A DNA stretch of 64,000 bases from Halococcus salifodinae DSM 8989 (GTDB lineage Archaea > Halobacteriota > Halobacteria > Halobacteriales > Halococcaceae): assembly GCF_000336935.1 (NCBI RefSeq), contig NZ_AOME01000051.1, positions 58,013-122,012 of the forward strand, read 5' to 3'. Of the stretch, positions 55,118 through 63,980 are shown in pieces. Positions within the stretch are counted from its first letter, which is position 1. Each line of letters opens with the position of its first letter. The translations under genes and the position numbers were made by a program. The notes under the pieces are model-generated. The model was not told the DNA's origin and ran no database searches. It saw only the letters and a list, made by a program, of their open reading frames with translations.

Positions 55118-56115
55118 CCGACCGTATCGGGGTGCTCCTCTCGCTCCGCGACGACCTCGATCTCGTCCGACGGTCCGAACGGTTGGGCTACGAGAGCGTC
55201 TGGGCCGCCGAAGGCCAGGGCCGGACGGCATTCGGCAAGCTCGAACGGTGGGCGACCGCGACCGATCGGATCGGCCTCGCGACCGGGATCGTGAACGTCT
55301 ACTCGCGCACGCCCGCGGCGCTCGCCCAGGCGGCGGCGACGCTCGACGCACATTCGGGGGGCCGGGCGATTCTCGGTCTCGGCGTCGCCCACCCCGGCGT
55401 GGTCGAGGGATTTCATGGTACGGAGTTCGATCGCCCGCTCGCGCGCATGGCCGAGTACGTCGATCTGGTCCGGCGGTACCTCCGGGGCGACGCCGACGGC
55501 TTCGACGGGGAGTTCTACACACCGGAACGGACGCGATTCTGGGACGCCTTCGAGCCGGAGCGGGCGAAAATCCCGATCTACAACGCGGCGCTCGGCGAGG
55601 GCAACGTCACGCTCACCGGCGAGTACGCCGATGGCTGGCTGCCGAACCTCTACCCGCGACCGCGCTTCGAGACGGCAACCGGGTGGCTGGCGCGCGGGGC
55701 CGACCGGGCTGGACGGGACGTCGAGGAGATCGATGTCGCGATGTACGTCCTCACGAGCGTCGACGAGGATCCGGCGAAAGCGCGCCGCGCCGCGGCCGAA
55801 CACGTCGTCTACTACCTTCGGCAGATTCCGGGGTACTACGGCCGGGTCGCCGAAGAGGCCGGCTTCGCGGACGAGGTCGCGGCGATTCGAGCGGCGAATT
55901 CGGACGCGACGGCCGCCGACCGAGTGAGCGAGGAGTTCCTCGACCTCGTCGCAGTGGCAGGAACGCCCGACGAGGTGCGAACAGGGCTGTCGACGATCCG
56001 TGAGATGGGCGTCGACCTGCCGATCGTGCGTGCGCCCGCCGGCGTCGAGGACGAGGCCGTCCACCGGATGCTCGAAACGTTCGCCCCCACACCGTCGGGG
56101 GAGGACACGACGTGA
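55114..56115 (+). CDS. LLM-class flavin-dependent oxidoreductase
   Basis: 333 residues from GTG 55114 (GTGA overlap). Bacterial-luciferase-like TIM barrel: RIGVLLSLRDDLDLVRRSERLGYESVWAAEGQGRTAFGKLERWA, LATGIVNVYSRTPAALAQAAATLD, GRAILGLGVAHP and PIYNAALGEGNVTLTGEYADGWLPNLYP. In archaea most such enzymes use F420, though FMN monooxygenases such as RutA share the fold. It may oxidise or reduce the ring. Co-translated with the NTF2-like protein. Confidence 0.85.
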   Translation: MTDRIGVLLSLRDDLDLVRRSERLGYESVWAAEGQGRTAFGKLERWATATDRIGLATGIVNVYSRTPAALAQAAATLDAHSGGRAILGLGVAHPGVVEGFHGTEFDRPLARMAEYVDLVRRYLRGDADGFDGEFYTPERTRFWDAFEPERAKIPIYNAALGEGNVTLTGEYADGWLPNLYPRPRFETATGWLARGADRAGRDVEEIDVAMYVLTSVDEDPAKARRAAAEHVVYYLRQIPGYYGRVAEEAGFADEVAAIRAANSDATAADRVSEEFLDLVAVAGTPDEVRTGLSTIREMGVDLPIVRAPAGVEDEAVHRMLETFAPTPSGEDTT

Positions 56116-56124
56116 CGAAGGCTT

Positions 56125-56166
56125 ATGTCGATCGGCGAGAAACCGATTCGTGATTCGTTCGCATGA
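56125..56166 (+). CDS. Possible 13-residue mini-ORF coupled to the isochorismatase gene
   Basis: ATG 56125 opens MSIGEKPIRDSFA and ends at a TGA inside the ATGA start of the next gene, filling most of the 47-bp gap after the LLM gene. Translation unproven. Confidence 0.3.
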   Translation: MSIGEKPIRDSFA

Positions 56167-56828
56167 CCGAGCACATCTGGGACGACCTGCTGACCGAACG
56201 GGATCGCCAGGTCATCAAGAAAGCCGGCTACGACGAGGCCGGCGCGTCGAGCTGGGACTCCCGCGGGCTGGGGACCGATCCGCTGGTCCTCGTCATCGAC
56301 GTCCAGCGCCTCGTCGTTGGGGAGGACGAACCTATCCTCGACGCGATCGAGGACTACCGGACGGCGATGGGCGAGATCGCGTGGGACGCGATTGAGGAGA
56401 TCGGGCCGTTCCTCGATTTCGCCCGCGAGCATGGCCTCCCCGTCGCGTACACCCGGGTCGTCCCGACGAGCTACGATGACCCGGATCACGAGGACCTCGA
56501 CATCGTCGAGACGGTCGCCCCCGAACCGGGCGAGACAGTGATCGATAAGTCATACGCGAGCGCGTTCTACGGCACGGACCTGCTCTCGCGGCTCGTTCGT
56601 GGTAGCCACGATTCGGTGATCATCGTCGGCAACTCCACGAGCGGGTGCGTGCGCGCAACGAGCATCGACGCCCAGCAGAACGGGTTCGACGTGATCCTCC
56701 CACAGGAATGTCTGTTCGACCGGATCGAGGCCTCTCACAAGGTCGCGCTGCTCGATCTGTGGATGAAGTACGCCGAGGTACTGGAGCGAGACGAAGTCGA
56801 AACGTACGTCGAGGAGATCACCGAATGA
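56163..56828 (+). CDS. Isochorismatase-like amidohydrolase
   Basis: 221 residues. Cysteine-hydrolase triad visible: D46 in VLVIDVQRL, K129 in TVIDKSYASAFYGT and C162 in GNSTSGCVRATSIDA. The extended N-terminus (WDDLLTERDRQVIKKAGYDE) is like N-carbamoylsarcosine amidase and maleamate amidohydrolase. It cleaves an amide or carbamoyl group to release ammonia, a natural step after ring opening by the cyclic amidohydrolase encoded next. Confidence 0.88.
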   Translation: MTEHIWDDLLTERDRQVIKKAGYDEAGASSWDSRGLGTDPLVLVIDVQRLVVGEDEPILDAIEDYRTAMGEIAWDAIEEIGPFLDFAREHGLPVAYTRVVPTSYDDPDHEDLDIVETVAPEPGETVIDKSYASAFYGTDLLSRLVRGSHDSVIIVGNSTSGCVRATSIDAQQNGFDVILPQECLFDRIEASHKVALLDLWMKYAEVLERDEVETYVEEITE

Positions 56829-56887
56829 ATGCAGGAATCACTCCCGGACGACTCACTTCCGTACGACCCACTCGAACACAGCCATGA
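56825..56887 (+). CDS. Possible 20-residue mini-ORF bridging two hydrolase genes
   Basis: ATG 56825 overlaps the isochorismatase-like stop (ATGA) and its own TGA overlaps the start of the next amidohydrolase (ATGA), so the 20-residue basic frame (MNAGITPGRL...) exactly bridges the gap. Unproven, but both junctions match. Confidence 0.35.
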   Translation: MNAGITPGRLTSVRPTRTQP

Positions 56888-58284
56888 CACACGACCTCGT
56901 CATTGCGAACGGTACTGTCGTCTCGCCGGAGCAGGGAACCTTCGACGCCGACGTGGCCGCCGACGGTGACGCGATCGCCGCGGTCGCCACTCCAGGAGCG
57001 CTCTCCGGTGAGCGCGAGATCGACGCCAGCGGGAAGCACGTCCTTCCGGGGGCCATCGACCCCCACACCCACCACGGCATCTATCGCGGACTCGAAGCCG
57101 ACGCCGAGACCGAGTCGCGCTCCGGTCTCGTCGGCGGCGTGACCACCATCGGGAACTACTTCCGCCGTCCCGACTCGTACCGCGAGATCATGGACGAGTA
57201 CGTCGCGGCAGCAGAGGACAACTACTACCACGATTACTTCTTCTCGCTCGGGTTACTCTCGTACGACCACATCGAGGAGATCCCCTATATCGTCGACGAG
57301 CTCGGGATCACATCGTTCAAGTGGTACATGAACTACAAGTACGTCGCGCCGGAGAAGTTCGGCGTCGACTGCGAGATGCGCGACGACTGGGGCGACGCGT
57401 TCATCCAGGCGCTCGCCGAGCAGGACGTCCCGACGACGCTCGGCCACCACTCCGAGAACGTCGAGATCACCAGCGCGCGCGGCGACAACCCCTACCTCGA
57501 CGTCGAGACCGACGAGGACGGAGAGCACCGCGACTACGACGCGCTCGTCGAGCAGTTCCCCGGCTACGCCGAGGCCCAGAGCATGACTGCGAGCGGGTCG
57601 CTGGCCCGCCAGCACGGCTACGACGACAATTTTTATGCGGTTCACATCTCCTCGGGCCAAACTGCCGACGAGCTGGCGATGCTGCACGACGCGGGCTGGG
57701 AGATCACGGGCGAAACGTGTACGCACTACCTCGCGCTGACGACCGAGGAGTGCGACGAGCGCCACAACGTCAACCCGCCCGTGCGCTCAAAAGAGGATCA
57801 GGAAACCCTCTGGGAGCGGGTCGCCGACGGCACCATCTCGTGTATCGGCACCGATCACTGTGCCAACCTCGCAGAGGACAAAATCGGCGATGACGTGCCC
57901 GACAGCCTGCCTGGCTTCCCGTCGACCGCGACGATGCTCCCGCTCGTCCTCTCGGCAGGCGTCCACGAGGACCGCATCTCGCTGGAGCGCGCGGTCGAGG
58001 TCACGTCGACCGACACCGCGAAAGCGTTCGACCTTTATCCGAAGAAAGGCTCGATCAGAACTGGGACCGACGCCGACCTGACGATCGTCGACCTCGACGA
58101 GCCGAAGACGGTGACGCCGGAGCTGCTGCAGAGCGCGGCCGACTACTCGCCGTACGAAGGCCGCGAGGTGACCGGCTGGCCGACCCACACGATCGTCCGC
58201 GGCGAAGTCGCCTACGAGGACGGCGAGGTCGTCGGCGAACGGGGCCGCGGGACGCATATCGACCGGCCGATCACGGCGGACTGA
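56884..58284 (+). CDS. Dihydropyrimidinase/hydantoinase-type cyclic amidohydrolase 2
   Basis: 466 residues. Metal ligands: H61 and H63 in DPHTHHG, K146 in ITSFKWYMNY (carboxylated Lys), H in GHHSENVEI, H in YAVHISSGQTADEL and D324 in GTDHCANL. It differs clearly from amidohydrolase 1 around the substrate loop, so two rings or two sequential steps are likely. It could be a dihydropyrimidinase, hydantoinase or an enamidase-like enzyme of nicotinate-type pathways; sequence alone does not decide. Confidence 0.85.
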   Translation: MTHDLVIANGTVVSPEQGTFDADVAADGDAIAAVATPGALSGEREIDASGKHVLPGAIDPHTHHGIYRGLEADAETESRSGLVGGVTTIGNYFRRPDSYREIMDEYVAAAEDNYYHDYFFSLGLLSYDHIEEIPYIVDELGITSFKWYMNYKYVAPEKFGVDCEMRDDWGDAFIQALAEQDVPTTLGHHSENVEITSARGDNPYLDVETDEDGEHRDYDALVEQFPGYAEAQSMTASGSLARQHGYDDNFYAVHISSGQTADELAMLHDAGWEITGETCTHYLALTTEECDERHNVNPPVRSKEDQETLWERVADGTISCIGTDHCANLAEDKIGDDVPDSLPGFPSTATMLPLVLSAGVHEDRISLERAVEVTSTDTAKAFDLYPKKGSIRTGTDADLTIVDLDEPKTVTPELLQSAADYSPYEGREVTGWPTHTIVRGEVAYEDGEVVGERGRGTHIDRPITAD

Positions 58285-58343
58285 TCGCCCACTGGCGAGC
58301 CGATCCGTTTCCGATCGAACGGCGCGACTCATCGATACAACAC

Positions 58344-59633
58344 ATGGATGCGAACACGAACAACACCGACGACATGACGGGAAAAGGTTCGAACACAGAC
58401 ATGGACGCCACGGCTGCTGGGGGGAACACGCTCACCGACGGACAGGGACCGCTCGACGGGCTCGTGGTCGTCGAGGCGGGATCGATGATCGCCGCCGGTC
58501 AGGTCGGGCGGCTGCTCGCCGACTTCGGCGCGACGGTCGTCAAGATCGAACGTCCCGGAACCGGCGACCACCTGCGTCGCTTCGGCCCGCAAAAGGAGGG
58601 AACCGGCCTCTGGTGGAAGTACCTCGGGCGCAACAAACACTCCGTGACGCTCGACCTCTCGGCGGACGCGGGGCGGGCCGTCTTCGAGGACCTCGTGGGC
58701 GAGGCGGACGTCCTCGTCGAGAACTTTCGGCCAGGGACCCTCGAAAAGTGGGGGCTCGCGCCGGACGGGTTGCTGGAGCGAAACCCCGACCTCGTGGCGC
58801 TGCGCATCTCGGGATTCGGCCAGACCGGCCCGTACGCCGAACGACCGGGGTTCGGCACGCTCGCCGAGTCGATGAGCGGATTCGCTCACCTCAACGGATT
58901 CCCCGATCGGCCGCCGCTGCTGCCGCCCACTGGCCTCGCCGACGGCGTCGCGGCGATGTTCTCGACGTTCTCGATCATGTTCGCGCTGTGGCACCGCGAG
59001 ATGCACGACGGCGGCGGCCAGGTAATCGATACCAGCCTGATCGAGCCCATCTTCTCGTTGCTCGGTCCGCAGCCCCTGCGATACCAGCAGCGCGACGAGA
59101 TCGAAAAGCGCTCGGGCAACCGCTCGACCTCCTCCGCGCCGCGGAACGTCTACCGGACTCGTGACGAGCGGTACGTCGCTATCTCGGCATCGACCCAGCC
59201 GACCGCGATGCGGATCTTCGACGCGATCGACCGACCCGACCTGAAAGACGATCCCCGGTTCGAGACGAACGAACGCCGGCTCGCGAACGTCGACGAACTC
59301 GACACGATCATCCAGGACTGGATGGCCGAGCATAGCCGCGAGGAGGTGCTCGCCACGTTCGACGAGACCGGCGCGACCGTCGCACCCGTGTTCAACGTGG
59401 CGGACATCGCCGACGACGAGCACTACCGCGCCCGCGAGGCGCTCGTCGAGGTCGAGGACGAGGACCTTGGCACGGGGCTGGTGCAGAACGCGATTCCGAA
59501 GTTCAGCGAGACGCCAGGCACCGTCGATCACCTCGGCCCCGAGCTCGGAGCGCACAACGACGCCGTGTACGGCGACTTCCTCGATTACGAGGAATCGTTC
59601 CGTGAGGAGCTCGCCGAGAAGGAGGTGATCTGA
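58344..59633 (+). CDS. CaiB/BaiF family CoA-transferase 2
   Basis: 429 residues, with an acidic tail of about 36 before the fold (later starts at 58374 or 58401 possible). GLVVVEAGSMIAAGQVGRLLADFGATVVKIERP, WWKYLGRNKHSVTLDLS, VLVENFRPGTLEKWG, SGFGQTGPYAERPGF and catalytic D200 in PTGLADGVAAMFSTF. It overlaps the HMG-CoA-lyase-like gene by one base, strongly suggesting it makes the CoA thioester that the lyase cleaves. Confidence 0.9.
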   Translation: MDANTNNTDDMTGKGSNTDMDATAAGGNTLTDGQGPLDGLVVVEAGSMIAAGQVGRLLADFGATVVKIERPGTGDHLRRFGPQKEGTGLWWKYLGRNKHSVTLDLSADAGRAVFEDLVGEADVLVENFRPGTLEKWGLAPDGLLERNPDLVALRISGFGQTGPYAERPGFGTLAESMSGFAHLNGFPDRPPLLPPTGLADGVAAMFSTFSIMFALWHREMHDGGGQVIDTSLIEPIFSLLGPQPLRYQQRDEIEKRSGNRSTSSAPRNVYRTRDERYVAISASTQPTAMRIFDAIDRPDLKDDPRFETNERRLANVDELDTIIQDWMAEHSREEVLATFDETGATVAPVFNVADIADDEHYRAREALVEVEDEDLGTGLVQNAIPKFSETPGTVDHLGPELGAHNDAVYGDFLDYEESFREELAEKEVI

Positions 59634-60595
59634 TGGAGCACGGCCCGCTCTCGGTGCCCGACGAGGTATCGGTGGTCGAGATGCTCCCTCGCGACGGGTT
59701 CCAGCGTCTCGACGAGTTCGTTCCCACCGATCGGAAAGTCGAACTCGTCGACCGGCTGAGCGCCACCCGAATCGACGAAATCGAAGTCACGTCGTTCACC
59801 CACCCGGACGCGGTGCCGACGCTGCGGGACGCCGACGCGGTGGCCGCGGGGATCGAGCGTCACGACGACGTGACCTACCGCGCGCTCGTGCCCAACACGG
59901 TGGGAATGGAGCGCGCGGTCGATGCCGAGATGGACAAGGTGAACGCCCTGGTGACGGTGAGCGAGAGCTACAGCCGGAAGAATCAGAACATGACCGTCGA
60001 GGAGAATCTCGCCGAGGTCGAGTCGATCGTCGAGATCGCCGCCGAGGTGGGTATTGAGGTCGAGGCAGGGATCGGGACGAGCTTCTACTGTCCCTACGAA
60101 GGCAGGATCCCGATGAAGCGTACCCTTGCGGTCGTCGAGCGCGTCGTCGAGGCCGGCGTCGACGAGGTGACGCTCGCGACGACGATGGGGCTCGCCGACC
60201 CCGCTCAGATCGCCGCGACGTTCACGGCGGTGTTCGAGCGCTGGCCCGATCTCGACTGTGGGCTCCATCTCCACGACACCAACGGAATGAGCCTCGCGAA
60301 CACGCTCGTCGCGATGCAGTACGGCGTCGACCGCTTCGACACGTCGGTCTGCGGCCTCGGCGGCGGTGTCGTGCTCCCCGAAGGGATGGTGGGAGTCGGC
60401 AACACACCGACCGAGGACCTCCTTCACATGCTCACCAGGATGGATGTCGACGTGGCTGCCGATTTCGAGGACGTGGCAGAGGCGGCCGAAATCGTCGCCG
60501 AACAGCTCGATCTCGGCGCGACGAGCCACGTCCTGATGGGCGGAACAGTCGAAGAAGTGTTGGCGACTGTCGCCGACGACCGACCGCAGGACTGA
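59633..60595 (+). CDS. HMG-CoA lyase-like TIM-barrel lyase
   Basis: 320 residues. EMLPRDGFQRLDEFVPT with metal-binding D21, DEIEVTSFTHPDAVP, metal motif GLHLHDTNGMSL (H212, H214) and CGLGGGVVLPEGMVGVGNTPTEDLLHML, where GLGGGxxxPxxxGN stands for the GLGGCPYAPGASGN loop of HMG-CoA lyase; its catalytic Cys is replaced by Gly. A related member may cleave a different hydroxyacyl-CoA (citramalyl- or dimethylmalyl-CoA type) to an acyl-CoA plus an oxo acid. Confidence 0.85.
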   Translation: MEHGPLSVPDEVSVVEMLPRDGFQRLDEFVPTDRKVELVDRLSATRIDEIEVTSFTHPDAVPTLRDADAVAAGIERHDDVTYRALVPNTVGMERAVDAEMDKVNALVTVSESYSRKNQNMTVEENLAEVESIVEIAAEVGIEVEAGIGTSFYCPYEGRIPMKRTLAVVERVVEAGVDEVTLATTMGLADPAQIAATFTAVFERWPDLDCGLHLHDTNGMSLANTLVAMQYGVDRFDTSVCGLGGGVVLPEGMVGVGNTPTEDLLHMLTRMDVDVAADFEDVAEAAEIVAEQLDLGATSHVLMGGTVEEVLATVADDRPQD

Positions 60596-60651
60596 CAACC
60601 GCGCGCGACCAAACACAAAGTGAGACCGACGCAGCAACCGTTCCCACAATC

Positions 60652-61968
60652 ATGACCGGCAAGACAATCGCGGAGAAGATCCTCTCGGAGAAGGCCGACA
60701 CGGACGTTCGAGCGGGCGAGTACGTCGAGGCGGACATCGACGTGGCGATGGCCCACGACATCACCGGACCGCTCGCGTTCGAGACGTTCGATGACGTGAC
60801 CGGCGACGACGCCGAGCTGTTCGCGCCCGAGCGAACGGTGTTCACCATCGACCATCACGCCCCCGCCGACGGCGTCAAGGCGGCGAACAACCACAACGCA
60901 GTCCGGGAGTTCGCCGCCGAGCACGGCGCACACCAGTTCGACGTCGGCGACGGCATCTGTCACGCCGTTCTCGTCGAGGAGGGGTTCGTCCATCCCGGCG
61001 ATCTCGTCGTCGGAGCCGACTCGCACTCGACGACGTATGGAGGGATCGGTGCATTCGGCACTGGCGTGGGTTCGACCGACCTCGGGACCGCGCTCGCGAC
61101 CGGTGACCTCTGGTTTCGCATCCCGGAGACGAAGCGCTTCGAGGTGCACGGCGACCTTCCGGACGGTGTCTACGCGAAGGACCTCATCCTGAAGTTCATC
61201 GGCGATGTCGGCTTCGACGGCTGTACGTACCAGGCCGCCGAGTACGGCGGCGGCGCGATCGAGTCGCTCCCGATCCACGAGCGACTCGTCCTCTCGAACA
61301 TGGCGATCGAGATGGGCGGCAAGACGGGATTCGTCGAACCCGACGAGCGAACTGCCTCATATCTCGAACACCAGGCGGGGATCGAGTGCGACCTCGACGG
61401 ACCCACGTCGCCGGACGACGACGCGGTGTACGAATCCATCCACACTTACCAGGCGACCGATCTCGCACCCCAGGTGTCGAAACCCGCGAACCCCGAGAAC
61501 GCGGTCGACGTCGGTGCGGTCGAAGGGACACCGATCGACCAGCTGTTCGTCGGGACCTGCACGAACGGGCGCTACGAGGACATCAAGCTGGTCGCCGACG
61601 TCGTGGAGGGCGAAGAACTCGCACCGAACGTCCGGATGGTGGTCGTCCCCGCATCGGGATCGGTGTACCGCCGAATGTTGGAGACGGGCGTCTTCGAAAC
61701 GCTCGTCGATGCCGGGGCGATCATCCAGAACGCCGGCTGTGGCCCGTGTGCGGGCTACCACCAGGGCGTCCTCGGCGACGGCGACGTCTGTCTCGCGACC
61801 GCGAACCGGAACTTCCCGGGTCGCGAGGGATCGATGGACAGTAGTGTGTACCTCGCGTCGCCGGCAACTGTCGGCGTCTCGGCACTGTATGGCGAGATCA
61901 CCGATCCGCGCCGTGGCGATCCCCAGCGATACGACGACGTGGTTCTGACCGAGGAGGTGCCGACGTGA
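60652..61968 (+). CDS. LeuC/aconitase-family hydratase large subunit
   Basis: 438 residues, 4Fe-4S dehydratase. Cluster cysteines C303 (GTCTNGRYED), C363 and C366 (NAGCGPCAG); ADSHSTTYGGIGAFGTGVGSTDL is the conserved substrate loop, with ATANRNFPGREGS near the end. Homologues serve as isopropylmalate isomerase, homoaconitase or 2,3-dimethylmalate dehydratase. The catabolic neighbours (CoA-transferase, lyase, cyclic amidohydrolase) argue against leucine synthesis. Its stop overlaps the small subunit by GTGA. Confidence 0.88.
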   Translation: MTGKTIAEKILSEKADTDVRAGEYVEADIDVAMAHDITGPLAFETFDDVTGDDAELFAPERTVFTIDHHAPADGVKAANNHNAVREFAAEHGAHQFDVGDGICHAVLVEEGFVHPGDLVVGADSHSTTYGGIGAFGTGVGSTDLGTALATGDLWFRIPETKRFEVHGDLPDGVYAKDLILKFIGDVGFDGCTYQAAEYGGGAIESLPIHERLVLSNMAIEMGGKTGFVEPDERTASYLEHQAGIECDLDGPTSPDDDAVYESIHTYQATDLAPQVSKPANPENAVDVGAVEGTPIDQLFVGTCTNGRYEDIKLVADVVEGEELAPNVRMVVVPASGSVYRRMLETGVFETLVDAGAIIQNAGCGPCAGYHQGVLGDGDVCLATANRNFPGREGSMDSSVYLASPATVGVSALYGEITDPRRGDPQRYDDVVLTEEVPT

Positions 61969-62468
61969 CGACCGACCTCGATCACGGTCAGGCGTGGACG
62001 TTCGGCGACGACATCGACACCGACCAGATCACCCCCTCGCGGTTCATCGTCTCCAGCGACCCAGAGGAACTCGCCGAGCACGCGTTTGAGGACCTCCGCC
62101 CAGCGTTCGCGGCAGAAGTCTCGGAGGGCGATTACGTCGTCGCAGGCCACAACTTCGGCTCCGGCTCGTCGCGCGAACACGCCCCGCTCTCGCTCATCGG
62201 TGCAGGAGTTTCAGGAATCGTGGCGCAGTCGTTCGCGCGGATCTTCTTCCGGAACGCGCTCAATCTCGGGCTCCCGGTGATGATCTGCCCAGCCGCCGAC
62301 CAGATCGACGACGGCGACGACGTCAGCATCGACCTCGGCGACGGCTTGGTCCATAATCACACGACCGACGAAACCTACGACGCCGAGCCACTCCCCGAGT
62401 TCCTGCAGTCCCTTGTCGACGAAGGCGGACTGAAGGCGTACACGAAGACGAAACTTGGAACGGAGTAG
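61965..62468 (+). CDS. LeuD/aconitase-family hydratase small subunit
   Basis: 167 residues from GTG 61965. GDDIDTDQITPSRF near the start and the swivelling-domain motif GHNFGSGSSREHAPLSL at about 61-77; AQSFARIFFRNALNLGLPVM follows. Forms the active hydratase with the large subunit. Last gene of the rightward catabolic operon; it converges on the helicase gene across 131 bp. Confidence 0.9.
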   Translation: MTTDLDHGQAWTFGDDIDTDQITPSRFIVSSDPEELAEHAFEDLRPAFAAEVSEGDYVVAGHNFGSGSSREHAPLSLIGAGVSGIVAQSFARIFFRNALNLGLPVMICPAADQIDDGDDVSIDLGDGLVHNHTTDETYDAEPLPEFLQSLVDEGGLKAYTKTKLGTE

Positions 62469-62599
62469 TGCGTCGCAAAGCAGCGGACAGTCGTCCGTTT
62501 GCAGCCGTAGAAATATAACTAATTGCTCAGATTAACCCAGTGAGATCGGCGACGAAGCCCGTGCTCGCCCCCGTCCGTCGTCGGTCGATACGCCGATCG

Positions 62600-63980
62600 C
62601 TACGGACCAGTCGGGTCGTTCATCTCGGTCTCGGACAGTCGGACGCCTTTCCCGACGAGGTGGCGGAGCTGCTGGCGGACGAAGTCCTCCTCGCGGGTGC
62701 CCCGGGTCGCGAGGACGTACACCCGGGAGTTCCCCGCCGGGCGCATCGTTCGGCCAGCACGCTGGGAGGCCTGGCGGCGCGACCCACCCAGCCCAGAGGC
62801 CATGATGGCGACCTCGGCGTTCGGGAGGTCGATCCCTTCGTCGCCGACCCGCGAGACGAGTAGTCGGGATCGTTCGCCACGTCGGAACTCGTCGAACAGC
62901 CGCTCACGCTCGGCATGGCGGGTCTCGCCGCTGATGAACGGCACGTCGAGCGCGTCGGCGTACTCGCGACCCTGGTCGAGCCACTCGACGAACACGAGTG
63001 CCTTCGCGTCGGGGTGGTCGTCGAGCAAGGAGCGGACGGCGTCGAGCTTCGCGGTGTTCGTGCCGGCGACCTGCCGACGTTCGTGACCCTCGGCGCTCGC
63101 GTACTCCTCGCGGTCGATCTCGCTCCCCCACGGCACGTATCGGAGTTCGACCTCGGGCTCGGCGACGAACCCCGCCTCGAACAGCTTCGCCCAGTCGGTG
63201 CCGATCGGCGGGCCAATGAGTGTGAATATTTCTGATTCCTTGTCGTCCTCCCGGACGGGTGTCGCTGACAATCCGAGCCGATGCTTGGCCTGGAGATCCG
63301 CGCTCCGGCGGAACACCTTGCTTGGAATGTGGTGGACTTCGTCATAGACGATCAGTCCCCACCGGCGTTCGTCGAAGAGCTTGCGGTGGCGGTCCATCCC
63401 GGCGGTTTGGTAGGTCGCGATCGTCACCGGCCGGATCGACTTCTCGCCGCCGTGGTACTCGCCGACCTGGTCCGGGTCGAGATCGGTGTGAGTGAGGAGT
63501 TGATCGCGCCACTGGCCCGCGAGTTCGCGACTCGGCGCGAGGACGAGCGTCTCGCCGCCGACGTCGGCCAACGCGGCGATCGCGGCGATCGTCTTTCCAC
63601 TTCCCGGTGGCCCGACCAGCACGCCCGCACCGGATTCGAGGAACTGCTCGACCCACTCGCGCTGGTACTCACGGAGTTCGAGCTCGAGATCGACATCGAG
63701 TTCGGCACCCTGTTCGAGATCGCGCTGGTCCTGGACGGGGTAGCCCGCGTCGTAGAGCGTGCGCTTGATCTCGCTTTCGGAGCCTTCGACCACCCAGCTC
63801 TCGGTGTCGGTGATCGGTGCGTGGAGGTGGTCGTCGTCGAGGTGCTGGCGGGCGATGTTGCCCATCAGCGACGGATTCGTGGCTTCGAGCACGGTGTACC
63901 CGTCGGAATGGGTGGTCAGCGCGAACTGCCGGGCGCGATCCCACTGGCTTTCGATCCACCCCTCCAGATCGGGCGAGCGA
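62600..63980 (-). CDS. XPB/Rad25-type DNA repair helicase, 5' truncated
   Basis: About 460 residues of a superfamily 2 helicase. An N-terminal XPB-like damage-recognition part (LTTHSDGYTVLEATNPSLMGNI) precedes motif I GPPGSGKTIAAIAAL, motif II VYDEVHH, GLSATPVREDDKE and the second RecA domain with LVSRVGDEGIDLPNAEVAI and QRAGRTMRP. The frame remains open to the right edge, but the last codons come from adapter sequence, so residues that would read MCIRDS are artefact and the true N-terminus is lost. The real gene starts beyond this contig. Confidence 0.9.

Noticed and set aside
60652..62468. Leucine biosynthesis genes leuC and leuD
   Set aside because: No leuA or leuB nearby; the genes end a catabolic operon with a CoA-transferase and a lyase. 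Leucine function cannot be fully excluded without the rest of the genome.
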